Below are positions 8,532-17,684 of a stretch of DNA of 64,000 nt, one piece after another (within the stretch, counting starts at the first letter, position 1; each line of letters opens with the position of its first letter). The position numbers were made by a program, and so were the translations under genes. The stretch covers positions 1 to 64,000 of the forward strand of contig NZ_CDBO01000052.1 of NCBI RefSeq assembly GCF_000819885.1. Direction: 5' to 3'. The DNA comes from Aeromonas fluvialis (GTDB lineage Bacteria; Pseudomonadota; Gammaproteobacteria; Enterobacterales; Aeromonadaceae). The notes below the pieces were generated by a model. That model did not search any database. It saw nothing but the letters and a program-made list of their open reading frames with translations, and was not told the origin of the DNA.

Positions 8532-10499
8532 TCAGGCCGCATGCTTCTTGTTGTGGTGCGGCTCGCCCCCGTAACCGGCCAGCCCCATGCCATCCAGCGG
8601 CAAACAGACCCGCATCCGGGTGTAGCGGCCCGGTTCGGAGGCCACCTCGATCCGGCCGTGGTGCTGCTGCACGATCTGCAGGGAGACGCTGAGGCCAATC
8701 CCGAGGCCGAAATGACCTTCCCGCTTGGTGGTGAAGTTGAGATCGAAGATCCGCTGCCACAGTTCGGGCTCGATGCCGCAACCGCTATCCTCCACCTCCA
8801 CCATCACCCAACCAGGCTCAAGCTGGGCGGTGCGAATGGTGAGCCGCCCCGGCGTACTCATGGCATCCAGACTATTGGCAATGAGGTTGGTCCATACCTG
8901 CTGCAGGGCGGCGGGATGACAACGCACCAGTGGCAACGGTTGGTACTCTTTGTACAGATCATGGTGTTTGAGGCGGTTCTCGAAAATCATCAGGGTATCT
9001 TCCAACCCCTCGTGTAGATCAACCAGCGAGGGTTCGTCCCTGTCCTGTTTGGCATACTGTTTGAGGCTCTTGACCAAATCTCCGATGCGATGGGCGCACA
9101 CCTCGATATTGCGCAAGAAGCTGCCGGTCTGCTGGAACAACTCCAGTTGTGTCAAGAGTGCCTTCCGTTCAGACGGGCTACGACCGGCAAACCAGCGTTG
9201 CCAGTTCCACTCGTCATCCAGACTCATCAGCACCGCCAGCCGGGCCTGCTGACGCTCGCCAAAACGCCGCTCGGCCTGACGGGTCTTGTCACGGATCTCG
9301 CTGGTCGAGACCGGCTGGGCGATCAGAGCCTGACAGAGGGTCTGGTTGCCCAGTCCCTTGATGGCGGATGGCAACTCAAGATTGATCAGCGCGGGAATGG
9401 CGGTGCACAGCGTCTCGCTGCCGCGAATGATGGCCGCTATCGGGTTGTTGAGCTCGTGGGCAACACCGGCCACCAGCTGGCCCAGCATCGCCATCTTTTC
9501 ACTCTCCATCAGCTGGGCATGGGCCGCTTCGAGGGAGTCGAGGGTCTGCTGCAGCCGCATCTCGGTACGGATGCTGTTTTGCAGGCGGCGGTTGAAATGA
9601 CGCAGCAGCAGGTTGGTAAAGGAGGGGAGCAGTTCGCTGCGCGCCTGCATCACCCGGGAGAATTGTAACTTGTCGAGTTTGATCACCTCGGCGCCGGTCA
9701 GGGTCACGCCGGTGGTGAAAGCGGGTTCACCGGTCACGAAGGACATGCCCCCCACCAGAGCTCCGCTGCGGTAGTGCACCACCTCCTGATCAACCCCATG
9801 GGCATCGCGCTTGCGCAGCACCACCTCCCCCTTGGCGATAAACCAGAGGAAGCTGTTGGGCTCCCCCTCGCGGGTCAGCACATGGCCAGGACTGTAGTGG
9901 CGGCAGACCCGCTCCTCGTCATTGCCCTCGAAAAACTGGTAGAGACCCTCGATCACCACCCGGGAGAGCTCCTCGTCGCTGCAACGGGTGTAGTCCATGA
10001 AGTTTTGACGATACGCAGCCAACTGGCGATCGACATGGGCCCGCAACAGCTTTTGATCATCGAGCACCGCAGCATAGCTCAGCAGATCTGCCTCGGGTTG
10101 CTGCAATACAAAGTGGCTCGCCTGCTCGATCACCGCCCGACGCAAGCCGCCATTACGCCAGGGGCGCTGCAGATAATAGTCGAGTCGACCCAAGTTGACC
10201 GCCTCGATGATCGATTTCATCTCCGGCTGGCTGCCCAGCAGGATCTTGCGGCACGCCTCGTAGCGGCTGCCCAGGCGGATCAGAAAATCGACCCCGCGAC
10301 CATCCCCCAGATCGCTGTCACATACCACCACGGCAGGCTGATGCCCCTTGCGTACCAGCTCGTCGAGGGCCAGCTCCGCCGCCTCCTGCCCCACCACCAC
10401 CACCAGCGCAAAATGGCCGAGTAGCGGGGCCAGCTCCTGTTCGAACCCGGCAAGCAACTGGACATCGGCAGCAACACACAGCAGTGAGAAAGGGCTCAT
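8532..10499 (-). CDS. Hybrid sensor kinase: receiver, cyclic-nucleotide-type and histidine kinase domains
   Basis: 655 residues without membrane segments, so cytoplasmic. Residues about 5-130 form a receiver with CDSDLGDGRG holding the acceptor Asp. About 180-310 is a cNMP/CRP-type sensor fold (FFEGNDEERVCRHYSPG, GEPNSFLWFIAKGEVVLRK). About 340-655 is a histidine kinase with H-box VAGVAHELNNP, N-box NLIANSLDAM and G-boxes VEDSGCGIEP and GLGIGLSV. The start is set at the ATG at 10499, which has GGAG eight bases upstream. A GTG three codons earlier is possible. It faces torC across a 270-bp intergenic region. The ligand is unknown. Confidence 0.85.
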   Translation of the reverse strand: MSPFSLLCVAADVQLLAGFEQELAPLLGHFALVVVVGQEAAELALDELVRKGHQPAVVVCDSDLGDGRGVDFLIRLGSRYEACRKILLGSQPEMKSIIEAVNLGRLDYYLQRPWRNGGLRRAVIEQASHFVLQQPEADLLSYAAVLDDQKLLRAHVDRQLAAYRQNFMDYTRCSDEELSRVVIEGLYQFFEGNDEERVCRHYSPGHVLTREGEPNSFLWFIAKGEVVLRKRDAHGVDQEVVHYRSGALVGGMSFVTGEPAFTTGVTLTGAEVIKLDKLQFSRVMQARSELLPSFTNLLLRHFNRRLQNSIRTEMRLQQTLDSLEAAHAQLMESEKMAMLGQLVAGVAHELNNPIAAIIRGSETLCTAIPALINLELPSAIKGLGNQTLCQALIAQPVSTSEIRDKTRQAERRFGERQQARLAVLMSLDDEWNWQRWFAGRSPSERKALLTQLELFQQTGSFLRNIEVCAHRIGDLVKSLKQYAKQDRDEPSLVDLHEGLEDTLMIFENRLKHHDLYKEYQPLPLVRCHPAALQQVWTNLIANSLDAMSTPGRLTIRTAQLEPGWVMVEVEDSGCGIEPELWQRIFDLNFTTKREGHFGLGIGLSVSLQIVQQHHGRIEVASEPGRYTRMRVCLPLDGMGLAGYGGEPHHNKKHAA

Positions 10500-10775
10500 C
10501 GGCGCCACTCCATTGGGGCTTTCTGCTCACTATATCAACAAACCCTGCGAGGTTTTGCGAGGGGGCTAACAGCTGTCGCGGAAAGTGCGCAAATAGATAA
10601 AACAGAGAAAACTGAATTAACTTCGATAGGTTGCGCCAACAACAAAACAAAAGACAAAATATGACAACAATAACAAATATAAACCATGATTGAGGTCAAC
10701 TCCTTATCCCTGTCATTACTACTACTATTGGACTAGTACTATGTAGGTAATTATTGACCGTAGGAAAACGCCGCC
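10500..10775. promoter_or_regulatory. Divergent intergenic region, kinase / torC
   Basis: About 275 bases, AT-rich in the middle (10600-10690), separating the kinase gene from torC. It should hold both promoters. A short dyad TTGAGGTCAA lies at 10690-10699, but it lacks the four-base spacer of an FNR site. A run of TACTAC/TAGTAC repeats lies at 10718-10745. I found no decameric TorR box and no convincing -35/-10 pair. Confidence 0.5.
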
Positions 10776-11906
10776 ATGATTGGAAAACTGATAAGAAAAA
10801 CCTGGTTCTGGCTCCTGCTGCTCGGGGCCCTGCTGGGTGTCGCGGCACTGGGTGTCACCGTGACCGTGCTGCACAAGACCAGCTCCACCGAATTCTGCGT
10901 CTCCTGCCACTCCATGCAGACTCCGCTCGCCGAGTATCAGGGCAGTGTCCACTTCCAGAACACCAAGGGGATCCGCGCCGAGTGCGCCGACTGCCACATC
11001 CCGGGCGACCCCACCTCCTACCTGTGGACCAAGATCCGCGCCGTGAAGGATATCTATCACGAGGCGATCGGCACCCTGGATACCCCGGAAAAGTATGAAG
11101 CCCACAAGCTGCGGATGGCCCAGTCCGTCTGGGACGAGCTGAAAGCCAACGACTCCGCCACCTGCCGCAGCTGCCACAGCTACGAGGCGATGGACATTCT
11201 GGCCCAGCGCCCCAATGCCCGCGCCGAGCACCCGGTCGCCATCAAGGAAGGGCAAACCTGTATCGACTGCCACCGCGGTGTCGCCCACATCATGCCAGAC
11301 ATGAGCGGCCTGGCTGCCGCCGGTGCCAGCGAGCTGGCGCAGGCTGCGGCCCAGACTCCGGCCAACGTCACCACCCGCTACGCCATCGCCACCACCCCGC
11401 TGTTCCTCGATGCCGCCGCAAAGACCGACGAAGGCACCCTGATGCCCTCCACCAGGGTGGAAGTGCTTGCCAACGAAAACGGCCGCGCCAAGGTGCAGAT
11501 CGAAGGCTGGCAACAGGATGGTGTGAGCGAAGTATTCTACGCCGCACCGGGCAAACGGATCCTTAGCGTACTGGTCGGCGATGCCGCCAAGAAAGCGCTG
11601 GTCACCGGCCAGAGCGAAACCGACAGCGCCACCAACCTCACCTGGCATCAGGTCAAGCTGACCGCCTGGGTCGACCAGAGCCAGCTCATCGGCGATCAGG
11701 GCAAGCTGTGGCAATACGCCTCCACCCTGATGTCCAACAACTGTACCGGCTGCCACGGCCTCACCGCGCTGGATCACTTCAATGCCAACCAGTGGATCGG
11801 CGTCATCAAGGGGATGGAATCTCGTACCTCCCTGACCCCGGAACAGGCTCGTATGTTGACCCAGTATGTCCAGAAACACGCCAGTGACATGAGCGCGGCC
11901 CACTAA
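10776..11906 (+). CDS. torC: Pentahaem c-type cytochrome, TorC/TorY family
   Basis: 376 residues. An uncleaved N-terminal anchor (FWLLLLGALLGVAALGVTV) is followed by a NapC/NirT-type domain with four CxxCH sites (CVSCH, CADCH, CRSCH, CIDCH). A C-terminal domain has a fifth (CTGCH), the layout of TorC (E. coli about 390 residues). It passes electrons from menaquinol to the periplasmic reductase encoded next. The spacing of 23 bases to torA indicates an operon. TorY is the alternative name, since the partner enzyme resembles TorZ. Confidence 0.9.
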   Translation: MIGKLIRKTWFWLLLLGALLGVAALGVTVTVLHKTSSTEFCVSCHSMQTPLAEYQGSVHFQNTKGIRAECADCHIPGDPTSYLWTKIRAVKDIYHEAIGTLDTPEKYEAHKLRMAQSVWDELKANDSATCRSCHSYEAMDILAQRPNARAEHPVAIKEGQTCIDCHRGVAHIMPDMSGLAAAGASELAQAAAQTPANVTTRYAIATTPLFLDAAAKTDEGTLMPSTRVEVLANENGRAKVQIEGWQQDGVSEVFYAAPGKRILSVLVGDAAKKALVTGQSETDSATNLTWHQVKLTAWVDQSQLIGDQGKLWQYASTLMSNNCTGCHGLTALDHFNANQWIGVIKGMESRTSLTPEQARMLTQYVQKHASDMSAAH

Positions 11907-11929
11907 GGCTGGCACAGAGGAAAACCGTT

Positions 11930-14410
11930 ATGACTTTTTTCAATGACAAGAAGACCAATCTGTCCCGCCGCAACCTGCTCAAGGGGCTCGGCGCCTGCGC
12001 AGCCCTGCCCCTGCTCGGCGGTATTTTTCCCAAGAGTGCGCTGGCACAAGCCATCAGCACCGCATTGAGTCAGTTCCCGACCCTGGTGCCCGCCCAGAAG
12101 GGCATTCTGACCGGCGCCCACTGGGGTGCGTTCGAGGCGATAGTCGAAGATGGCCGCATGGTGCGCGTCCAGCCGGTAGCCGATGATCCGGCGCCAAACG
12201 ATCTCATCGACATGGCGCCGTTCCAGGTGCACGCCAAGAACCGCATCAAATACCCCATGGTACGCAAGAGCTGGCTGGAGCATGGCCCGGGCGCCAAGCC
12301 CGAGCTGCGCGGCGCCGACCAGTGGGTGCGAGTGAGCTGGGACAAGGCGATCGAACTGGTGGCCGGTGAAATCCAGCGCGTGCAGAGTGACTTCGGTCCG
12401 CAGGCAATCCACGCCGGTTCCTATGGCTGGAAGAGCGTCGGCATGTTCCACAACAGCCGTACCCTGCTGCACCGCCTGATGAACCTCTCCGGCGGCTTCA
12501 CCGGTTATGCCGGTGACTACTCCACCGGCGCGGCTCAGGTGATCATGTCCCACGTGATGGGCTCCATCGAGGTGTACGAGCAGCAGACCGCCTGGCCCAA
12601 CGTGGTGGAGAACGCCGAACTGGTCGTGCTGTGGGGGGTCAACGCCCAGGTCACCCTGAAGAACAGCTGGAACATGCCGGACCACGAAGGGCAGGCTGGC
12701 TTTATGGCGCTGAAAGAGAAGGGCACCCGCGTCATCAGCATCGATCCCATCTACAACGAGACCGCCAAGCTGGTCGGTGCCGAGTGGATTGCGCCGAACG
12801 CCTACACCGACGTGGCCATGATGCTGGGTGTGGCTCACACCCTCTACAGCGAGAAGAAGCACGATCAGGCTTTCCTCGATCGCTATACCGTCGGCTTCGA
12901 CAAGTTCCTGAACTACCTGCTCGGCAAGGATGACGGCCAACCGAAGAGCGCCGAGTGGGCGAGCACCGTCTGCGGCGTCGATGCCAAGGTGATCCGCCAG
13001 CTGGCTCTCGACATGGCCGCCAAGCGCACCATGATCATGGCCGGTTGGGGCATGCAGCGTCAGCAGCATGGCGAACAGCCGAACTGGATGCTGGTCACTC
13101 TGGCCTCCATGCTGGGCCAGATCGGCCTGCCGGGCGGCGGCTACGGCTTCAGCTACCACTACTCCTCCGGTGGCAGCCCCACCGCCAAGGGCGGCATTCT
13201 GGCGGGTATCTCCGCCGGCAACGCGCCGAAGAACAGCCCGGCTCCGATCCCGGTGGCCCGCATCGCCGACTGCCTCGCCAACCCGGGCAAGGCCATCGAC
13301 TTCAACGGCCGCAAGGTGACCTATCCGGACATCAAGCTGGTCTACGTGGCGGGCGGCAACCCCTTCCACCACCATCAGGACACCAACAACCTGCTGCAGG
13401 CGTGGCGCAAGCCGCAGACCGTGATCGTTCACGAGCCCTACTGGACCGCCACCGCCAAGCACGCCGACATCGTGCTGCCGGTCACCACCAGCTACGAGCG
13501 CAACGATCTGGAGATGGGGGGCGACTACTCCCAGCGCTATGTGTTCCCGATGCACCAGTGCGTGCCACCCCAGTTTGAAGCCCGCAACGACTTCGATATC
13601 TTCAGCGCCATCGCCGCCAAGCTGGGTGTGCAGGAGCAGTACACCGAAGGCAAAGACGAGATGCTGTGGCTCAAGCAGATGTACGACGGCATGGCGGCAC
13701 AGGCCCGTGGCGCCCGTGTGGCGCTGCCGCCGTTCAACATGTTCTGGGAGTCCAACAACTACATCCGCTTCCCGATCCCCGAGGCCAACCGCCAGTGGGG
13801 CCGTCACGCCGATTTTCGCGAGAATCCGCTGCTCAACCCGCTCGGCACCCCGTCCGGCAAGATCGAGATCTTCTCCAACACTGTGGCGGGGATGGGTTAC
13901 GCCGACTGCGCCGGTCATCCCAAGTGGTATGAGCCCAAGGAGTGGGTGAAGAGCGAGGTGGCGGCGCGCTATCCGCTGTCGCTCAACACCTCCCACCCGA
14001 CCCAGCGGCTGCACTCCCAGCTCGACAACACCCCGCTGCGGGACAAGTTCGCCATCGCCGACCGCGAGGCGATCATGATCCATCCGCTGGATGCCAAGGC
14101 CCGTGGCATCGCTCAGGGGGATCTGGTTCGCGCCTTCAACGAGCGCGGTCAGATCCTGGTGGGCGCCCTGCTCTCCGAAGATGTGCGCCAAGGGGTGGTG
14201 CGGATCTGCGAAGGGGCCTGGTACGACCCGGCCAAGCCGGGCGAAGCGGGCAGCATCTGCAAGAACGGCAACGTCAACTGCCTCACCTTCGACGAAGGCT
14301 CGTCCAGTCTGGCGCAAGGCAACTGCGGCCACATGGCCCAGCTGCAGATCGAGAAGTACACTGGCCCGATGCTGGCCAACACGGCCCACTCGGTACCGGC
14401 CAACGGCTAA
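11930..14410 (+). CDS. torA: Periplasmic TMAO/S-N-oxide reductase, TorA/TorZ family
   Basis: 826 residues, a DMSO-reductase-family molybdopterin enzyme. The twin-arginine signal SRRNLLKGLGA lies at about residues 10-20 with an Ala-rich cleavage region (ALAQA), so it is folded in the cytoplasm and exported by Tat. The conserved GDYSTGAAQVI holds the Mo-coordinating serine. VYEQQTAWP, AMLGQIGLPGGG-like and HRLHSQL-like motifs follow. No N-terminal Cys cluster for an Fe-S centre is present, as in TorA. Residues such as AGSYGWKS and WGMQRQQHGEQ are closer to TorZ than to E. coli TorA. Substrate range (TMAO, biotin sulfoxide) cannot be told from sequence. No torD chaperone gene is adjacent. Confidence 0.88.
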   Translation: MTFFNDKKTNLSRRNLLKGLGACAALPLLGGIFPKSALAQAISTALSQFPTLVPAQKGILTGAHWGAFEAIVEDGRMVRVQPVADDPAPNDLIDMAPFQVHAKNRIKYPMVRKSWLEHGPGAKPELRGADQWVRVSWDKAIELVAGEIQRVQSDFGPQAIHAGSYGWKSVGMFHNSRTLLHRLMNLSGGFTGYAGDYSTGAAQVIMSHVMGSIEVYEQQTAWPNVVENAELVVLWGVNAQVTLKNSWNMPDHEGQAGFMALKEKGTRVISIDPIYNETAKLVGAEWIAPNAYTDVAMMLGVAHTLYSEKKHDQAFLDRYTVGFDKFLNYLLGKDDGQPKSAEWASTVCGVDAKVIRQLALDMAAKRTMIMAGWGMQRQQHGEQPNWMLVTLASMLGQIGLPGGGYGFSYHYSSGGSPTAKGGILAGISAGNAPKNSPAPIPVARIADCLANPGKAIDFNGRKVTYPDIKLVYVAGGNPFHHHQDTNNLLQAWRKPQTVIVHEPYWTATAKHADIVLPVTTSYERNDLEMGGDYSQRYVFPMHQCVPPQFEARNDFDIFSAIAAKLGVQEQYTEGKDEMLWLKQMYDGMAAQARGARVALPPFNMFWESNNYIRFPIPEANRQWGRHADFRENPLLNPLGTPSGKIEIFSNTVAGMGYADCAGHPKWYEPKEWVKSEVAARYPLSLNTSHPTQRLHSQLDNTPLRDKFAIADREAIMIHPLDAKARGIAQGDLVRAFNERGQILVGALLSEDVRQGVVRICEGAWYDPAKPGEAGSICKNGNVNCLTFDEGSSSLAQGNCGHMAQLQIEKYTGPMLANTAHSVPANG

Positions 14411-14429
14411 GCCGATTGCCACCCAATAA

Positions 14430-14457
14430 AAACGGCGCCATCAAGGCGCCGTTTGTT
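14430..14457 (+). terminator. Intrinsic terminator after torCA
   Basis: AACGGCGCC / GGCGCCGTT stem with loop ATCAA, followed by TGTTTAT. The AAAA on its left makes it usable for the opposite strand as well. Confidence 0.75.
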
Positions 14458-14506
14458 TATCTGTCTGCCATCTGTCTACCAAAGAGCAGGCATGGTCGGG
14501 ATGGGT

Positions 14507-14968
14507 TTAGAACTCCCCTTCTTCCATGTACTCCTGCGCGCACTCCACCAACTGCGGCCACAGCTCTTCCGGCACCCAGGCATCCGGGTCATCTTCATCC
14601 CCGTCGTACTGGCTCCAGAAGTAGCGGCGCAGGCCGGAGGCGAACTCATCGCTGATCTCGGCCAGCTCGGAGAGCGGCCCCAGCCAGGCGATGCGACGCA
14701 GGCCGGAGGCGAGATCGTTGATGGCATCCATCAGGGTACGATCGTCGAAGCTCTGCTCCACCAGCAGGGTGAAGCGCTCGCGCGCCTGCTCGGTCTGATC
14801 TTCCTCCAGCTCGCCCACATCGGCCAGCAGGTCGACAAAATCTTCCAGAAGGAACGCGATCAGGCCATCCCTGTCTTCAAACCACTGGATCTGGGCGCCC
14901 TTGACCCCCAGCACAGAGGCATCAAACGAATCGTCAAGGTGACACAGTGCCCACGGATCGTCGGTCAT
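14507..14968 (-). CDS. Conserved hypothetical acidic protein
   Basis: 153 residues, very acidic, with no signal peptide or membrane segment. I do not recognise the family. Tryptophan-rich edges (DDPWALCHLDD, RRYFWSQYDGDEDDPDAW) flank a predicted helical core. It is transcribed on the minus strand just downstream of torA and separated from it by a terminator, so a link with TMAO respiration is not implied. Start at the ATG at 14968. Confidence 0.7.
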   Translation of the reverse strand: MTDDPWALCHLDDSFDASVLGVKGAQIQWFEDRDGLIAFLLEDFVDLLADVGELEEDQTEQARERFTLLVEQSFDDRTLMDAINDLASGLRRIAWLGPLSELAEISDEFASGLRRYFWSQYDGDEDDPDAWVPEELWPQLVECAQEYMEEGEF

Positions 14969-15009
14969 GCTTCTCTTCCTCAGGCTAAAACAAATGCCAT
15001 ATGTTATGC

Positions 15010-16359
15010 CTAGCTCTCGACTCTTGCCACCTTGGGCAACGAGAGGGAGGCGGCCAGACCGCCCAGTTCGGCGCGGCCCATGATGAAACTGCCCCGATAG
15101 GCTTCCGCCAGATCGGAGACGATGTTGAGCCCCAGGCCCGAGCCCGGCACCTTCTCGTCGAGCCGCACCCCGCGCAGCACCGCCTTGGCGATCTGATCCT
15201 CGCTCATGCCGGGGCCGTCATCCTCGATACGCAAGGTGATCCAGCCCCCCAGCTCGGCGCTGGAGATACGCAGCTCGCTGGCAGACCACTTGAAGGCGTT
15301 CTCCAGCAGGTTGCCCACCATCTCGTCGAAGTCCTGCTCCTCCACCCCGACCGCCAGATTGGCGGGCACTTGCAGATCCACCGTCTTGCCCGGATAGAGG
15401 CGGGAGAAGGCGCGACAGATGTACTCCACCCGCGCCCGCACCGGCGTCGAGACCCCGAGGATCTTGGCGGCGCCGGTCACCCGAGCCTTGCCGAGGTGAT
15501 AGTCGATATGGCGCTGGATCTGGTCGAGCTGCTCGCCGATGGCGGCCTGATCCTCCGGCGGCAACTGGGCCACCTGATTGCGCATGATGCTGAGCGGCGT
15601 CTTGAGGGCGTGGGCCAGATTGCCGGTGTGGGAGCGGGCCCGCTGCAGCAGCTCGCCGTAGTGGTGTAGCAGCCGGTTGATATCCTCCACCAGCGGCTGG
15701 ATCTCCAGCGGATAGCGCAGCCGGAACCCCTCCTGATGGCCCTCATGAACCCGCCCCAGTTCGCGGCGCAGCAGGTGCAGCGGCCGCAAACCGTAGACGA
15801 TCTGGAACATGAAGCCGAGCACCAGACCGGCGGCGGCAAAGCCGAGGCCGAGGAACAGGCTGATCCGGGTCTTGTTGAGGGTCTGGGTCAGGGCGCTGCT
15901 GTCCTTGGCCATCACCAGGGTGAAGACCCGATCCGAACCGGGCAGCAGGACGGTGCGGGTCATAATCAGCAGCGGCTCCTTGTTGGGCCCCTTCCCGACG
16001 AAGAGGTCGGGATCGCCAAACGCCGACTTGAGCCCGTCGCTCTTCAGGTTGGTATCCCACAGGGAGCGGGAGCGCCCCACGACATTTCCCCCCAGTTCCA
16101 GCTGCCAGTAGTAGCCGGAGTAAGGCTGGCCGAAACGGGGGTCAGACATCGGCTCGACCACCACCGGCAGACCGGTTTTGGCCACCTCCAGCCGGGAGAG
16201 CAGATCATAGAGCTGCAGGCGCAGGCCGTCAGCTTCCGCCTCCTGCCAGTAATTGCGCATCATGGTCTGCAGGCTGAAGCCGGTGGCGAACAGAAACAGG
16301 CCGCACCACACCAGCGCGATGGCGACCAGCCGCCCCCGCAGGGTTCTGACCAGCCTCAT
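15010..16359 (-). CDS. Sensor histidine kinase, PhoQ-like
   Basis: 449 residues. The N-terminal membrane helix (LVAIALVWCGLFLFATGF) is followed by a periplasmic domain of about 130 residues and a second helix (ISLFLGLGFAAAGLVLGFMF). A HAMP-like linker comes next, then the H-box NLAHALKTPLSIMRN and an ATPase domain with NLLENAFKWS and EDDGPGMSED. The HALKTPL form of the H-box is that of the PhoQ group. Its start overlaps the stop of the response regulator gene as ATGA, so the two are co-translated. The signal is unknown. The neighbouring PepSY proteins may be accessory. Confidence 0.88.
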   Translation of the reverse strand: MRLVRTLRGRLVAIALVWCGLFLFATGFSLQTMMRNYWQEAEADGLRLQLYDLLSRLEVAKTGLPVVVEPMSDPRFGQPYSGYYWQLELGGNVVGRSRSLWDTNLKSDGLKSAFGDPDLFVGKGPNKEPLLIMTRTVLLPGSDRVFTLVMAKDSSALTQTLNKTRISLFLGLGFAAAGLVLGFMFQIVYGLRPLHLLRRELGRVHEGHQEGFRLRYPLEIQPLVEDINRLLHHYGELLQRARSHTGNLAHALKTPLSIMRNQVAQLPPEDQAAIGEQLDQIQRHIDYHLGKARVTGAAKILGVSTPVRARVEYICRAFSRLYPGKTVDLQVPANLAVGVEEQDFDEMVGNLLENAFKWSASELRISSAELGGWITLRIEDDGPGMSEDQIAKAVLRGVRLDEKVPGSGLGLNIVSDLAEAYRGSFIMGRAELGGLAASLSLPKVARVES

Positions 16360-17012
16360 TCGTTGATCCGGTATCCCAGACCGCGCACCGTCTCAATCAA
16401 CTCCGGGTTGGTCTTTTTGCGGATCCGCCCGATAAACACCTCGACGGTGTTGGAGTCACGATCGAAATCCTGAGCATAGATGTGGTCGATCAGCTCGCTG
16501 CGTGATACCACCTTGCCCCGATGCTGCATCAGGTAACCCAGCACCCGAAACTCGTGGGCGGTCAGCTTGATGGGGGTCCCTTCGTACCACACCTGCGACG
16601 CCGCCATGTCGAGCCGTACTCCGCCAATCTCCAGAATGGAGCTGGCGTTGCCTGCCGCCCGGCGCACCAGCGCATGGACCCGCGCCACCAGCTCGGCCAC
16701 CTGGAACGGCTTGGTGAGGTAGTCATCGGCACCGGCGTTGAGCCCTTCGATCTTCTCGTGCAGCTGACCACGGGCGGTCAGGACCAGCACCGGGGTATCG
16801 ATCCCCTTGCTGCGCCACTCTTTCAGCACGCTCAGGCCATCGCGCCCCGGCAGGCCCAGATCGAGAATGATGGCGTCATAGGGTTCGGTCTCGCCGAGAA
16901 AACCGGCTTCGTTGCCATCGTGGCAGAGATCGGTAACAAAGCCGGAGAGGCGCAGCTGTTCAGCCAACTGGCCCGCCAGGATTTTTTCGTCTTCAACAAT
17001 CAGAATTCGCAT
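16356..17012 (-). CDS. OmpR-family response regulator
   Basis: 218 residues. The receiver domain has the acidic pair EDE and the acceptor Asp in AIILDLGLPGRDG. Thr is in VLTARG and Lys in LTKPF. A winged-helix output domain follows (LTAHEFRVLGYLMQHRGKVVSR, FDRDSNTVEVFIGRIRKK). It resembles PhoP/QseB-type regulators and is paired with the kinase encoded next. The start is taken at 17012 (MRILIV), the standard receiver start, with GGGAAG upstream. A frame five codons longer exists. Confidence 0.9.
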   Translation of the reverse strand: MRILIVEDEKILAGQLAEQLRLSGFVTDLCHDGNEAGFLGETEPYDAIILDLGLPGRDGLSVLKEWRSKGIDTPVLVLTARGQLHEKIEGLNAGADDYLTKPFQVAELVARVHALVRRAAGNASSILEIGGVRLDMAASQVWYEGTPIKLTAHEFRVLGYLMQHRGKVVSRSELIDHIYAQDFDRDSNTVEVFIGRIRKKTNPELIETVRGLGYRINE

Positions 17013-17033
17013 CAACAGGCTTCCCAAAAGAGG

Positions 17034-17372
17034 TTATTCATCATCTTCGACCGGGGGCCTGGGCGGGTCGAACAGCCGCTCCAGATGGTGGCCCTTGGCC
17101 CACACCAGCTCAAGGTTGTCGGCCCGATAGGCCACCTTGATCACGCTGTTCTCCCGATCGATGACTCGCAGTTCATAGAGCCAGATACCATCCTCTTCCC
17201 CCAGATCCACCCGCAACACCCGCACCGGCAATCTGGCCGCCACCTCCATCATTTCATGGAAGGGCCGAACCCGTCCCTCATGGACAGCTTGCTGCAGTTG
17301 GGCTTCATCAGGCGTGACCGCCTGTACCAGCACCGGCAGCAATAACCCGAGCAGAGGGAGCGCTCTATTCAT
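17034..17372 (-). CDS. Periplasmic PepSY-domain-like protein
   Basis: 112 residues with a signal peptide (ALPLLGLLLPVLVQA, cleavage expected after QA). The remainder fits the PepSY pattern: a helix (EAQLQQAVHEGRVRPFHEMM) and strands VLRVDLGEEDGIWLYELRVID and VIKVAYRADNLELVW. The C-terminus is Pro/Asp-rich. It lies 21 bases upstream of the response regulator gene on the same strand and is probably the first gene of this operon. Small periplasmic PepSY proteins are often co-encoded with OmpR-type two-component systems, so it may modulate the sensor. Confidence 0.8.
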   Translation of the reverse strand: MNRALPLLGLLLPVLVQAVTPDEAQLQQAVHEGRVRPFHEMMEVAARLPVRVLRVDLGEEDGIWLYELRVIDRENSVIKVAYRADNLELVWAKGHHLERLFDPPRPPVEDDE

Positions 17373-17435
17373 GGATGATTCATCTCCAAAAACCTAACAT
17401 AATGGCGTTTATAGTCTGCCAGCCATGAATCCGGA

Positions 17436-17684
17436 ATGAATATGATCCCGCGCAGTTTCCTGCTGATCCTTTGCCTGTTGAGTGCCACAAGTTGGGCTGC
17501 CCAGAGCCGTCTCGACATGGCCGGGCTGGTCAAACTCCTGCTGGCGCAAGGGTATCACGACATTCGGGAAGTGGAGCTGGAAGGGGACAAATTCGAGGTC
17601 AAAACCCTCAATCGCCAGGATCAGAAGGTGCATCTCATCGTCGATGCCTACACTGGCGAGATCAAACAACAAGAGGCCGATTAG
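17436..17684 (+). CDS. Small periplasmic PepSY-domain protein
   Basis: 82 residues: a signal peptide (FLLILCLLSATSWA) and a single compact PepSY unit ([51 protein letters not shown]). It is divergent from the first PepSY gene with 63 bases between them. The start could be 17436 or the ATG at 17442. Its end overlaps the convergent msrQ stop by four bases. Confidence 0.85.
   Translation: MNMIPRSFLLILCLLSATSWAAQSRLDMAGLVKLLLAQGYHDIREVELEGDKFEVKTLNRQDQKVHLIVDAYTGEIKQQEAD

Noticed and set aside
10690..10699. TTGAGGTCAA as an FNR site before torC
   Set aside because: FNR sites need TTGAT-N4-ATCAA. The spacer here is missing, so it is only a short dyad.
10725..11915. 396-codon minus-strand frame opposite torC
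   Set aside because: Shadow frame. torC with its five CxxCH motifs is the real gene.
11903..14422. 839-codon open frame opposite torA on the minus strand
   Set aside because: It mirrors torA codon by codon. The composition (His-, Val-, Gly- and Leu-rich without domains) is that expected of an antisense frame in high-GC DNA.
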